A stretch of 64,000 nucleotides of DNA from CAVXUB01 sp963764805 (GTDB taxonomy: Bacteria > Actinomycetota > Acidimicrobiia > Acidimicrobiales > Bog-793), in the NCBI GenBank assembly GCA_963764805.1, contig CAVXUB010000001.1, positions 248,001-312,000 of the forward strand. The letters run 5' to 3'. Below the pieces are notes generated by a model, which was not told the DNA's origin, ran no database searches, and saw only the letters and a program-made list of their open reading frames with translations. Numbering within the stretch: the stretch's first letter is position 1; each line of letters starts with the position of its first letter. Positions 9,560 to 18,047 of the stretch are shown piece by piece. The position numbers and the translations under genes are program-made.

Positions 9560-9955
9560 TCAGGCGCCGGCGAGCATCGTCAGGTCGTCGACCGACAGCT
9601 CCTCGGTGACCTCCCCAGCGCAGTGCGGGCACGGCTCGTGATGACGCCACGACCTCGCAAGGCGGTTGCCGGCCTCATTGAGGATGACGACGAAGGCGTC
9701 CGTCCGCTCGTCCATGTCCAGCCGGTAGTAGGGCCGCCAGCTGGTCGAGGCACGTCGCGGATCGAGGTCGAGACCCTTCAAGACCCTTCTGTACTGGCGG
9801 TGGCCTGTATCGAAGAGCCAAGTGCTGTGACATGACTCGACGAGCAGGAGGTGCGGCGGCAGCTGCTGGGAGGCGTCGTACGAGTCGCGGACGAGCACGG
9901 GCCGCAACGGCGCATCCGGCTTCCGACGAGACAGCCATCGCCCGATTCGTGGCAT
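9560..9955 (-). CDS. hypothetical protein
   Basis: Protein of 131 residues with no recognised domain. It begins 'MPRIGRWLSRRKPD' and contains 'LLLVESCHSTWLFDTGHRQY' and 'YYRLDMDERTDAFVVIL', which suggest a small beta-rich domain. Near the end 'CPHC' with neighbouring histidines ('RHHEPCPHC') could bind a metal. ATG 9955 is chosen over the open frame to 10006 because the upstream extension is low-complexity. Coding direction is the same as bpa and dnaE. Confidence 0.6.
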   Translation of the reverse strand: MPRIGRWLSRRKPDAPLRPVLVRDSYDASQQLPPHLLLVESCHSTWLFDTGHRQYRRVLKGLDLDPRRASTSWRPYYRLDMDERTDAFVVILNEAGNRLARSWRHHEPCPHCAGEVTEELSVDDLTMLAGA

Positions 9956-10006
9956 GGACCGATCATCCCTGCCCTGCACGTCGGATGGGCCGCGGCCAGA
10001 TTGCAA

Positions 10007-10155
10007 ATCAATGAAATTACTGGCGATACACCGTACGAATAAGAGAGATTCAGGCAGGAACCCTTACAAATAAAGGCTCCCCCGGCCGCCCCGGAACTGT
10101 CGAACTGTCGCTGCAATGGCCGCTCGAGATTCGGCCATCGCCTGGTTCTGGCAGT
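10007..10155. other. AT-richer intergenic stretch
   Basis: About 150 bases between two minus-strand genes, clearly less GC-rich than the surroundings around 10015-10075. It probably carries the promoter of the gene ending at 9560. I see no gene or strong hairpin. Confidence 0.4.
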
Positions 10156-10656
10156 TCAGCGACGCTTTCTGGGCTCACCTTGGACCAGGTCGCGGCCGGC
10201 ATACCTCGTGGACAGGGAGGTGATGCTGCCTTCGAGCGCCACCGGGTCCACGTGTTGGACGACGAAACGATGCGATCGGCAGTCGGTACGCACCTCCAAC
10301 CCCACCCGCGCTCTGGCGCCGGTCGGCTTGTCGTTCTTGTCGGCCCTGGACGCCTTGTCGCTGCCCCTGCTCCGCTCCGACCGACCCGGGCGCTCGGGCT
10401 CCCCGTCGGTCTTGAACGCCTGCAAGCGGGTCCACGGGATGTGACCGGAGACGTCGCCGGTCCACTTTCGCACCCAGAGGCCTCGGTGGTCGAACGTGAG
10501 GGCGAGGCGGCCGATGTCCACCGGACCCTGCTCAGTGGCGGCGAGCAACGAGACGTCTACGAGATCGAGGGCCTCCATCGCCAGGAATTCGGCCGGCGGG
10601 CCGCCGGACCCGCGCTCGGATCTGCCGAGCTTCGACAAGACGTTGCGGGTAGCCAT
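10156..10656 (-). CDS. hypothetical protein
   Basis: Protein of 166 residues, divergent from the pilus cluster. The first half has 'EFLAMEALDLVDVSLLAATE' and 'GRLALTFDHRGLWVRKWTGD', followed by a charged, Lys/Arg/Ser/Asp-rich linker around residues 80-112. The end returns to an ordered 'VGLEVRTDCRSHRFVVQHVD'. This alternation of a PH-like small beta domain and a disordered insert is an impression only. No signal peptide or membrane helix. Position next to pilT does not by itself link it to pili. Confidence 0.55.
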   Translation of the reverse strand: MATRNVLSKLGRSERGSGGPPAEFLAMEALDLVDVSLLAATEQGPVDIGRLALTFDHRGLWVRKWTGDVSGHIPWTRLQAFKTDGEPERPGRSERSRGSDKASRADKNDKPTGARARVGLEVRTDCRSHRFVVQHVDPVALEGSITSLSTRYAGRDLVQGEPRKRR

Positions 10657-10773
10657 CAATCCTCTCCTGTCGTACGACGGTAGTCCAGACGAAGCTCTCC
10701 GCACCGAATCTACCCATTCATCGCCCGTAACTCATTGTCCGGTGGAGGCCGCGCGCGCGACGATGCTGGACCT

Positions 10774-11871
10774 ATGGATCACGCTGACCTCGATCGCCTG
10801 TTGCGCCGCCTCTCGGAGGCAGATGGGTCCGATCTGCATATGAAGGTGGGCTCGCCCCCCCGGATCCGCGTCAATGGCGAGCTCATAAGACTGACCGACG
10901 AGCCCGTGATCCAGTCGTCCGACACGGAGATGATCTCCCGGGCGATCATGCAGGACCGCACCTGGGAGCAATTCGAGAACCGCCACGAGGCTGATTTCGC
11001 GTATTCCGTGCAGGGCCTCGGGCGTTTCCGGGTCAACGCGTTTCGCCAAAGAGGGTCGGCCGGGATGGTGCTCCGCCGTGTCCGCCAGGGTGCCCGCTCG
11101 TTCCAGGACCTCAACCTGCCGGACGTGGTTCGCCGGCTCGCCGATGAGCAGCGGGGCCTGGTGATGGTCACCGGCCCTACCGGCTGCGGCAAGACGACGA
11201 CGCTCGCCGCGATGATCGACCACATCAACCGCACCCGCGAATGCCACATCGTCACGATCGAGGACCCGATCGAAGTCCTCCATCACGACGAGCTCGCTGC
11301 CATCAACCAGCGAGAGGTCGGGTTCGACACGGACAACTTCCTGGTGGCCCTGCGTTCGGCTCTCCGCGAGGACCCGGACGTGATCCTCGTCGGCGAGATG
11401 CGCGACAGCGAGACGGTGGCCACCGCCCTGACGGCTGCCGAGACAGGTCACCTCGTCCTCTCCACCCTCCACACCATCGACTCCATCGAGACTGTGAACC
11501 GGGTCGTCGACTTCTTCCCCGCCAACCAGCAGAGGCAGGCGAGGATCTCCCTCGCCGGAGCCCTGAGGGGAGCCGTCTGCCAACGGTTGGTGCCGACCGC
11601 CGACGGATCCACCCGCGTGCCGGCCCTCGAAGTGATGGTCGTGAACGGGCGTGTCCAGCAGTGCATCGTCGATTCCGACCGCACCGGCGACATCGCCCAG
11701 ATCATCGCCGAAGGCGAGTACTACGGGATGCAGACGTTCGACCAGTCGCTCGTCTCCCTGCTGGAGCAGGGTGTGATCGACCTGCGGGCCGCCATGGTGG
11801 CCGCCTCGAACCCGCACGACCTCAAGGTGATGCTCCAGCAGCGAGGCATGGTCCCCGCCAGCATGCGCTGA
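10774..11871 (+). CDS. pilT: type IV pilus twitching/retraction ATPase PilT (copy 1)
   Basis: Secretion ATPase of 365 residues, the normal PilT length. After an N-terminal 'GSDLHMKVGSPPRIRVNG' PAS-like domain comes the RecA-like domain with Walker A 'GPTGCGKTTT' near residues 134-143. The Asp box 'IEDPIEVLHHD' and Walker B 'DPDVILVGEMRD' follow, then the His box 'GHLVLSTLHT'. PilT ATPases depolymerise pili at the inner face of the membrane. It is the first gene of the cluster that continues with pilB, separated by 271 bases. The ATG at 10774 gives the normal N-terminus; GGTGGAGG lies about 25 bases upstream. Confidence 0.92.
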   Translation: MDHADLDRLLRRLSEADGSDLHMKVGSPPRIRVNGELIRLTDEPVIQSSDTEMISRAIMQDRTWEQFENRHEADFAYSVQGLGRFRVNAFRQRGSAGMVLRRVRQGARSFQDLNLPDVVRRLADEQRGLVMVTGPTGCGKTTTLAAMIDHINRTRECHIVTIEDPIEVLHHDELAAINQREVGFDTDNFLVALRSALREDPDVILVGEMRDSETVATALTAAETGHLVLSTLHTIDSIETVNRVVDFFPANQQRQARISLAGALRGAVCQRLVPTADGSTRVPALEVMVVNGRVQQCIVDSDRTGDIAQIIAEGEYYGMQTFDQSLVSLLEQGVIDLRAAMVAASNPHDLKVMLQQRGMVPASMR

Positions 11872-12142
11872 CGCGCGGTGCGAGTGGCGAGACCCCGGAA
11901 AGGCATCGAGTGCCCCTTGTGGTCCATGAATACATTCCATTGCTGCTTGTGTTCGTGCCAACGCTCAGAGTAGTATTCGAGGTATTGCGGCCACGCTCAC
12001 TGCATGTTGCTCCTGCAGTCAACCCAGCAGCGGGACCCGCGGAAATCGGAGGTCGGCACCCCGTGCAGCGCATCAGTCAGGTACGACTCGTGATGGCACG
12101 CCGTGACAGTCGCGGCGCCGTCGCGACGTGGGGGTACCACCG
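11872..12142. promoter_or_regulatory. pilT1-pilB intergenic region
   Basis: A 271-base gap, the longest inside the pilus cluster, less GC-rich around 11925-12000. It could hold a promoter for the pilB-pilO operon. I cannot point to a convincing -35/-10 pair and see no gene. Confidence 0.3.
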
Positions 12143-14665
12143 ATGAGCGTCACCGACGAGCGGCAGGGCGGAGGCCACCGACCCTCGAAGGCGGAGGTCG
12201 ACGAAGCCAAGATGCTGGCCAAGGAGGTCGGCCTGGAGTACGTCGATCTCGACCGCTACCCCCTCAACCCCGCTGCAGCCGCCCTGATCCCCGAGAACGT
12301 GGCGCGCCGGCACCGAGCATTGGCGGTGGGATGGAAGTACGGGACACCGGTCATCGCGGTCGCCTCCCCCGACAACGTGCTGGCGATGGACGACGTCAAG
12401 ACCATCGTCGGTCGGGACATCCATGCCGTCGTGGGCTCAAGTTCTCAGATAGAGGCGTACATCGATCGCCTGTACGCTCCAGATGGCCAGGCACCGGTGA
12501 GCTCGCCCAGGCAACCCGTGGCGCCGGCCGGCGCGCCGGTCCCCCCGGGGCCCCCGCAGGGCCAGCAAGGACGACAGGGCCAGCAAGGCCAGCAGGGCCA
12601 ACAAGAAGGTAAGCAACTCGCTCCTCAGCCAGGTGCCGCGGGGACGCCGCCTTCGACCCCGCGAGCGGTGGTGCCACCTCCTCCGGCACCTCCCGCACCT
12701 CCTGCACCTCCTGCACCTCCCGCACCGGCAGGTGCGCCCTCCACGTCTGCGGCTGCGCCCCCTTCGGCGCAGGCATCGCGGGAGTCGGCACCCGCAGCGC
12801 CGCCCGCCAAGACACCGTCCGCTCCAGCCGCCCGGCCCGACACCGCGCCGGCATCTCGGACGAAGTCGGACGCGGCCGCCTCCGGACCCTCCCCCCGCAA
12901 GGAGAAGGAGGTCAGGGAGACAAAGCCCACGCCGCTCGTCACCTCCGAGCCGGCGGTCGAGACGGAGGAGCCCGAAGTCCCCGCGCTGGCGGAGATGCTC
13001 GTCGAGTCGGGGCAGATCACCCGTGACGAGATGGAGGCGGCACTCAGGGAGTCGAACGCGACCGGGCGTCCGCTCGGCGAGATCCTCGCCGAGCTCGGAC
13101 TGGTCACCGAGGAAGACCTCATCCAGGCGATGGCTGCCGAGGTCGGCCTCGAGTTCGTCGACCTGAACGACTTCCCGATCGACACATCGGCAGTCTCGAT
13201 CATTCCCGAGGCCCTGGCGCGGCGCCATCACGTCCTCGCCATCGGTTACCGGGGCAACGTCCCGATCGTCGGGATGGCGAACCCCTCCGACGTCTTCGCC
13301 CTCGACGACCTGCGCACTGTCGTCGGCCGCGACATCCACACCGTCGTCTGCAGCCCGGGCCAGATCAACGACTACATCCAGCGTCTCTACCGGCATGACC
13401 AGGAAGCGGACCAGGCGGCACGGAGCGCCGTGCTGCAGACATCTGCCTCCGAGGCGACGCAGGCAGTCGGCATCACCGACCTGCAGGCGACCAATGACGA
13501 CGCTCCGATCGTCAAGTACGTCAACCTGATCCTCCGCCAGGCGCTCAACGAGCGGGCCTCGGACATCCATATCGAGCCGGCGGCGGACGACCTGCGAGTC
13601 CGGTTCCGCATCGACGGCGTGCTGCACGATGTGACCCGCTCCCCGAAGGCCATCCAGGGAGGCGTCACGACACGCCTCAAGGTGATGGCGAGCTTGGACA
13701 TCGCCGAGCACCGGATCCCTCAAGACGGCCGTATCTCGATCAACGCCGGAAGCCGCGAGATCGACCTGCGCGTCTCGAGCCTGCCGACCGTGCACGGCGA
13801 GAAGATCGTGATGCGCGTCCTCGACAAGTCGAACGCCATGCTGAACCTTGGCGATCTCGGGTTCCTTCCCGACGTGCTGAAGCGCTACGAGGTCGCCTAC
13901 CGCAAGCCATACGGGACGATCCTCGTGACGGGACCGACCGGGTCCGGTAAGTCCACGACTCTGTACGCCACCCTGAACATCCTCAACTCGCCGGAGCGGA
14001 ACCTGATCACGGTCGAGGACCCCGTCGAGTACCAGCTGCGGGGGATCAACCAGGTGCAGGTGAATCCGAAGGCCGGCCTCACTTTCGCCTCGGCGCTGCG
14101 CTCGATCCTGCGAAGCGACCCCGACGTCGTGCTGGTCGGCGAGATCCGCGACCGGGAGACGGCCGTCATCGCCATCGAGGCCGCACTGACCGGCCACATG
14201 GTGCTGTCGAGCCTGCACACCAACGATGCCGCGGGAACGCCGATGCGCCTGATCGAGATGGGTGTGGAGCCTTTCCTCGTGGGATCTGCTCTCGATTGTG
14301 TCGTAGCTCAGCGCCTCGCCAGGCAGCTCTGCGACAACTGCTCGGAGCCCACGGTCCCGAACGCCGGCGATCTGGAAGCCTTCGGGTGGGACGACTCCCT
14401 GCTTCCCGATCACGGGACGCCACGCTTCCGCCGAGCTGTCGGTTGCCAGGCGTGCAGCCGCACCGGCTACCGGGGACGGCTGGCTCTGCACGAGATCCTG
14501 CTCGTCACCGAGGAGATCGAGCGCGCAGTCATCTCCAGAGTCTCGGCTGAGGAGATCCAGAAGGTCGCAGTTGAACAATCAATGAAGACGCTCCGCCAGG
14601 ACGGCCTCCGCAAGGCGGCTCTCGGTCTGACGAGCCTCGAGGAAGTACTCCGGGTGGTGGCATGA
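12143..14665 (+). CDS. pilB: type IV pilus assembly ATPase PilB with duplicated N-terminal domain
   Basis: Assembly ATPase of 840 residues, long for PilB (about 560). A GspE/PilB N-terminal domain half occurs twice: near residues 20-112 ('VGLEYVDLDRYPL' ... 'RRHRALAVGW' ... 'IVGRDIHAVV') and again near 330-420 ('VGLEFVDLNDFPI' ... 'RRHHVLAIGY' ... 'VVGRDIHTVV'). Between them lies a Gln/Gly, then Pro/Ala-rich linker and a complete MshEN-like start ('ALAEMLVESGQIT'). The motor domain has Walker A 'GPTGSGKSTT' near 597-606, 'VEDPVEYQL', 'DPDVVLVGEIRD' and two CxxC pairs ('CDNC', 'CQAC') for zinc. MshEN domains can bind c-di-GMP; whether these do is untested. ATG 12143 is preferred to GTG 12128. 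Confidence 0.92.
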   Translation: MSVTDERQGGGHRPSKAEVDEAKMLAKEVGLEYVDLDRYPLNPAAAALIPENVARRHRALAVGWKYGTPVIAVASPDNVLAMDDVKTIVGRDIHAVVGSSSQIEAYIDRLYAPDGQAPVSSPRQPVAPAGAPVPPGPPQGQQGRQGQQGQQGQQEGKQLAPQPGAAGTPPSTPRAVVPPPPAPPAPPAPPAPPAPAGAPSTSAAAPPSAQASRESAPAAPPAKTPSAPAARPDTAPASRTKSDAAASGPSPRKEKEVRETKPTPLVTSEPAVETEEPEVPALAEMLVESGQITRDEMEAALRESNATGRPLGEILAELGLVTEEDLIQAMAAEVGLEFVDLNDFPIDTSAVSIIPEALARRHHVLAIGYRGNVPIVGMANPSDVFALDDLRTVVGRDIHTVVCSPGQINDYIQRLYRHDQEADQAARSAVLQTSASEATQAVGITDLQATNDDAPIVKYVNLILRQALNERASDIHIEPAADDLRVRFRIDGVLHDVTRSPKAIQGGVTTRLKVMASLDIAEHRIPQDGRISINAGSREIDLRVSSLPTVHGEKIVMRVLDKSNAMLNLGDLGFLPDVLKRYEVAYRKPYGTILVTGPTGSGKSTTLYATLNILNSPERNLITVEDPVEYQLRGINQVQVNPKAGLTFASALRSILRSDPDVVLVGEIRDRETAVIAIEAALTGHMVLSSLHTNDAAGTPMRLIEMGVEPFLVGSALDCVVAQRLARQLCDNCSEPTVPNAGDLEAFGWDDSLLPDHGTPRFRRAVGCQACSRTGYRGRLALHEILLVTEEIERAVISRVSAEEIQKVAVEQSMKTLRQDGLRKAALGLTSLEEVLRVVA

Positions 14666-16611
14666 CAAATACAACAGGTACTCCGAGCGAGTGGTCGCGC
14701 CGGCTGGTGGCGGCCCTGGTCTCCGCAGGGCGGATCGATTCCGCCAGCGGCGACACAGCGTTGGCTCAAGCCGGCGAACAGGGGCGGCCGGTGGCCGAGG
14801 TCCTGACGCGCGGCGGCACGGTCGAGGCGGCTGCCGTCCTCGCCCAGATGGCACAGCTGTCAGGGCTGGCTGCCGTCGACATCTACACCGAGCGACCTAT
14901 GGGCGAGGCTTTCAAGCTCGTTCCGGAGGCGCTCGCCAAGGAGTTCGGTGCCATCGGCTACCGGATAGACGGCGGCCGTCTGACGCTTGCCGCCATCGAA
15001 CCGCTGAGCTCCGACCAGATCCGCAACCTCTCGGCCTTCCTGGAGCGGGAGATCAGCGGCTGCGTGCTGGCGGACCCCCTTGGGATCCAGCGGGTGATGG
15101 AAGCGGTCTATCCGCGGCTCGCAGGCTCTGCCGATGGGGCTGCTTCAGCACAGCCATCGGCCAACGGTCAGCAGGCATCGGATGCGGCGATGGCGCCGCC
15201 TCCTCCGCCACCTCCGCCTCCTCCTCCGCCGCCGCCTCCTGCGGCACCGGAGTACGCCGGTGTCGGATCGGCCGGCGGAGCCGAAGACCCGACGGCGATG
15301 TACGCCCCGGTCGGCGCCGACTACGGCTCGTACGGGAACTACGGGAGCGGCGGGGACTATGCGCCCGGGTACGGGGGCGGGGAGTACGGCGGCGTCGCCG
15401 CACCCGCTCCGACCTACGGCTACGGATATCAGGAGACCGGCTCCGGCACACCGGGCGCCGTCGTGCAGCAGAAGATGCCGCCGGGGTTCCGGCCGCCTTC
15501 ACACGAGGTCCGCTCCTTCGCCGAGATCGCCGCCGGCAAGTCCGGGCTCGACATCGACGACCTGCTGACCTACGCCGTCGAGAACGGTGCCTCCGACCTG
15601 CACCTGACGAACCAGCTCCCGCCCGCCATCCGGGTGGACGGCTCGATCCGCCCGATCGAAGGACTGCCGAGGCTGGACAACGAGCAGATCCGGGAGATGA
15701 TCTTCGGGATCCTGACGCAGTCGCTGCGGGAGCGTTTCGAGGCGGAAAAGGAGCTCGACACGTCGCACTCGATCATGGGTGTGGGTCGCTTCCGGGTGAA
15801 CGTCTTCCAGCAGCGAGGCTCGATCGGCACCGTCTTGCGGGCTATCCCGCACGAGATCCCGCCGTTCGAGACGCTCGGGCTTCCCGAGGTCGTATCCGGT
15901 CTGGCCGAGCTGCGCCGGGGCCTGGTGCTCGTCACCGGTCCGACAGGCTCGGGCAAGTCGACGACGCTCGCCTCGCTGGTGAGCATCATCAACAGGACCA
16001 AGCCGTTGCACATCGTGACGGTGGAGGACCCGATCGAGTTCCTGCACAGCCACGACCGGGCGATCGTCAACCAGCGCGAGGTGGGTGCAGACACGTACTC
16101 GTTCTCCGAGGCGCTCCGACACGTCCTGCGGCAGGACCCTGACGTCATCCTCGTCGGCGAGATGCGCGACATCGAGACGATCTCGACCGCCCTCACGGCA
16201 GCAGAGACCGGTCACCTCGTCTTCGCCACCCTGCACACCCAGGACGCGCCGCAGACGGTCGACCGGATCATCGATGTCTTCCCGACCAACCAGCAGGACC
16301 AGGTGCGCATCCAGCTGGCCGGCTCCCTGGAAGCCGTGGTCACCCAGCAGCTGATCATCAGTGCCACGGGGCTCGGCCGGGTCGCCGTGGCGGAGGTGAT
16401 GATCGCCTCCCCCGCCATCAGGAACCTGATCCGGAGCGCCAAGACGCACCAGATCTATTCGCTCATGCAAACCGGTGGTGCGCAGGGGATGCAGACGATG
16501 GACCAGGGCCTTGCCAGGGCGGTTCGCCAAGGCCGGATCACCGAGGCCATCGCCTTCGACCGTTGCCACGACGCCAACGAGCTACGAGATCATCTCAAGG
16601 TCGCCGAGTAA
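14662..16611 (+). CDS. pilT2: PilT-type ATPase with MshEN-like and proline-rich N-terminal extension (copy 2)
   Basis: A 649-residue ATPase whose ATG overlaps the pilB stop (ATGA). Residues 1-150 resemble a GspE/MshEN N-terminal domain ('LVAALVSAGRID', 'LVPEALAKEFGAIGYRIDGG'). A run of about 17 prolines near 177-195 and a Gly/Tyr-rich stretch to about 265 follow. The C-terminal half is a complete PilT motor: 'GASDLHLTNQLPPAIRVDG', Walker A 'GPTGSGKSTT' near 426, 'VEDPIEFLHSHD', 'DPDVILVGEMRD' and 'GHLVFATLHT'. PilT does not normally carry such an extension, so this may be a regulated or differently localised second retraction motor. Confidence 0.9.
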   Translation: MTNTTGTPSEWSRRLVAALVSAGRIDSASGDTALAQAGEQGRPVAEVLTRGGTVEAAAVLAQMAQLSGLAAVDIYTERPMGEAFKLVPEALAKEFGAIGYRIDGGRLTLAAIEPLSSDQIRNLSAFLEREISGCVLADPLGIQRVMEAVYPRLAGSADGAASAQPSANGQQASDAAMAPPPPPPPPPPPPPPPAAPEYAGVGSAGGAEDPTAMYAPVGADYGSYGNYGSGGDYAPGYGGGEYGGVAAPAPTYGYGYQETGSGTPGAVVQQKMPPGFRPPSHEVRSFAEIAAGKSGLDIDDLLTYAVENGASDLHLTNQLPPAIRVDGSIRPIEGLPRLDNEQIREMIFGILTQSLRERFEAEKELDTSHSIMGVGRFRVNVFQQRGSIGTVLRAIPHEIPPFETLGLPEVVSGLAELRRGLVLVTGPTGSGKSTTLASLVSIINRTKPLHIVTVEDPIEFLHSHDRAIVNQREVGADTYSFSEALRHVLRQDPDVILVGEMRDIETISTALTAAETGHLVFATLHTQDAPQTVDRIIDVFPTNQQDQVRIQLAGSLEAVVTQQLIISATGLGRVAVAEVMIASPAIRNLIRSAKTHQIYSLMQTGGAQGMQTMDQGLARAVRQGRITEAIAFDRCHDANELRDHLKVAE

Positions 16612-16709
16612 CCAGCCGATTACACAAGGTGAGTGTGCACCGGATGAGCTGACACTGCCCATCCGACCGATTGAGCTGAAGAAGTCCACGACACCCCCAA
16701 AGGCGACTG

Positions 16710-17945
16710 ATGCCAACCACGCTGTACGACTACAGGGTCCGCGACCGTGACGGGAAGCTGATCAAGAAGCAGATCGAGGGCGACAGCGTCTCGCTCGTCG
16801 CGACGAAGCTGCGCCAGATGGGCTACGTGCCGATCGACATCAAGCCCGTCAGCGGCCAGGCCCTCAAGCGCGACCTCGAGATCCCGGGGATCACGGACCG
16901 GGTCAACTTGACCGAGATCGCGATCATGAGCCGGCAGCTGGCGACGATGGTGGCGGCGGGGCTGACACTGGTCCGGGCACTCGGCATCCTCGGCGACCAG
17001 CTCGAGTCAAAACAACTGCGGAACGTCCTCACCCAGGTCCGCCAAGACGTCGAGACCGGCTCCTCGCTCTCGGCCGCCCTCGAGCGCCATCCGAAGGTGT
17101 TCTCGCCGCTGTACATCTCCATGGTGCGAGCCGGCGAAGCCGGCGGTCAGCTCGACATCGTCCTGCTGAAGCTCTCCACCACGATCGAGAAGCAGGTCGA
17201 GCTGCGCCACAAGGTGCGCTCGGCGATGACCTACCCGGCCGTGGTGTGCTGCGCAGTGGTCCTCATCGTCACGCTGATGATGATCCTCGTCGTGCCCACC
17301 TTCAAGAACCTGTTCGCCACGCTGCACGGGTCCCTCCCGGTGCCGACGCGGATCGTGATCGACATATCCAATATCGTCGCCAGCCTCTGGTTGATCCTCC
17401 TCATCGCAGTGATCATCGGGGCCGTCTTCGCCTTCAAGTGGTGGATCGGCACAGAGAACGGGCGCGACCTCTGGGACCGTTTCAAGCTGCGGCCCCCGGT
17501 CTTCGGACCGCTGGTGCACAAGGTCTGTCTGGCTCGCTTCGCCGGCACTCTCAGCTCTCTCGTTGCAGCGGGCGTGCCGATCATCGAGTCGCTCGACATC
17601 TGCGCGGCGAACGTCGGCAACACCCAGATCGCCAAGGCCGTGCGGGGCGCCATCACCGGCGTGCGCGAGGGGCGTGCTCTGTCCGCCTGCCTCGCCGACT
17701 ACTCGATCATGCCGGTCATGGTGACTCAGATGATCGAGACAGGTGAAGAATCCGGATCGCTCGACGTCATGCTCGACAAGGTCGCCACGTTCTACGACAA
17801 CGAGGTGGCGGCCACCGTCGACAGCCTCACGTCGATCCTCGAGCCGATCATCATCCTTTTCATGGGCGGGTGCATCGGCGCCATCGTCATCAGCCTCTAT
17901 CTGCCGATGTTCGATTATGTGAAGCTGCTGACCCATCCATCGTAG
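16710..17945 (+). CDS. pilC: type IV pilus inner-membrane platform protein PilC
   Basis: Polytopic membrane platform protein of 411 residues, the typical PilC/GspF length, on which PilB and PilT act. It opens with the family's 'YDYRVRDRDGKLIKKQIEGD' domain, then two T2SSF domains: the first around 65-190 ('MSRQLATMVAAGLTLVRAL' and 'YISMVRAGEAGGQLD'), the second around 270-395 ('FAGTLSSLVAAGVPIIESL' and 'MIETGEESGSLDVML'). Hydrophobic segments follow each domain (about 170-200, 220-245 and 375-400). It lies 98 bases after pilT2 in the same orientation. Confidence 0.94.
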   Translation: MPTTLYDYRVRDRDGKLIKKQIEGDSVSLVATKLRQMGYVPIDIKPVSGQALKRDLEIPGITDRVNLTEIAIMSRQLATMVAAGLTLVRALGILGDQLESKQLRNVLTQVRQDVETGSSLSAALERHPKVFSPLYISMVRAGEAGGQLDIVLLKLSTTIEKQVELRHKVRSAMTYPAVVCCAVVLIVTLMMILVVPTFKNLFATLHGSLPVPTRIVIDISNIVASLWLILLIAVIIGAVFAFKWWIGTENGRDLWDRFKLRPPVFGPLVHKVCLARFAGTLSSLVAAGVPIIESLDICAANVGNTQIAKAVRGAITGVREGRALSACLADYSIMPVMVTQMIETGEESGSLDVMLDKVATFYDNEVAATVDSLTSILEPIIILFMGGCIGAIVISLYLPMFDYVKLLTHPS

Positions 17946-18047
17946 GCATCCGATCAAATGAAATATGGCGGGGTCTGCGTGTAGCGTTTAAAGGGCAGTT
18001 CGCGTCGCGTGTCGTGTTCAAAAGTGGGCGCACAGGAGTGACTTCCA

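Noticed and set aside
12437..14578. 713-residue open frame on the minus strand
   Set aside because: Complement of pilB; composition is that of a shadow frame and no motif is visible.
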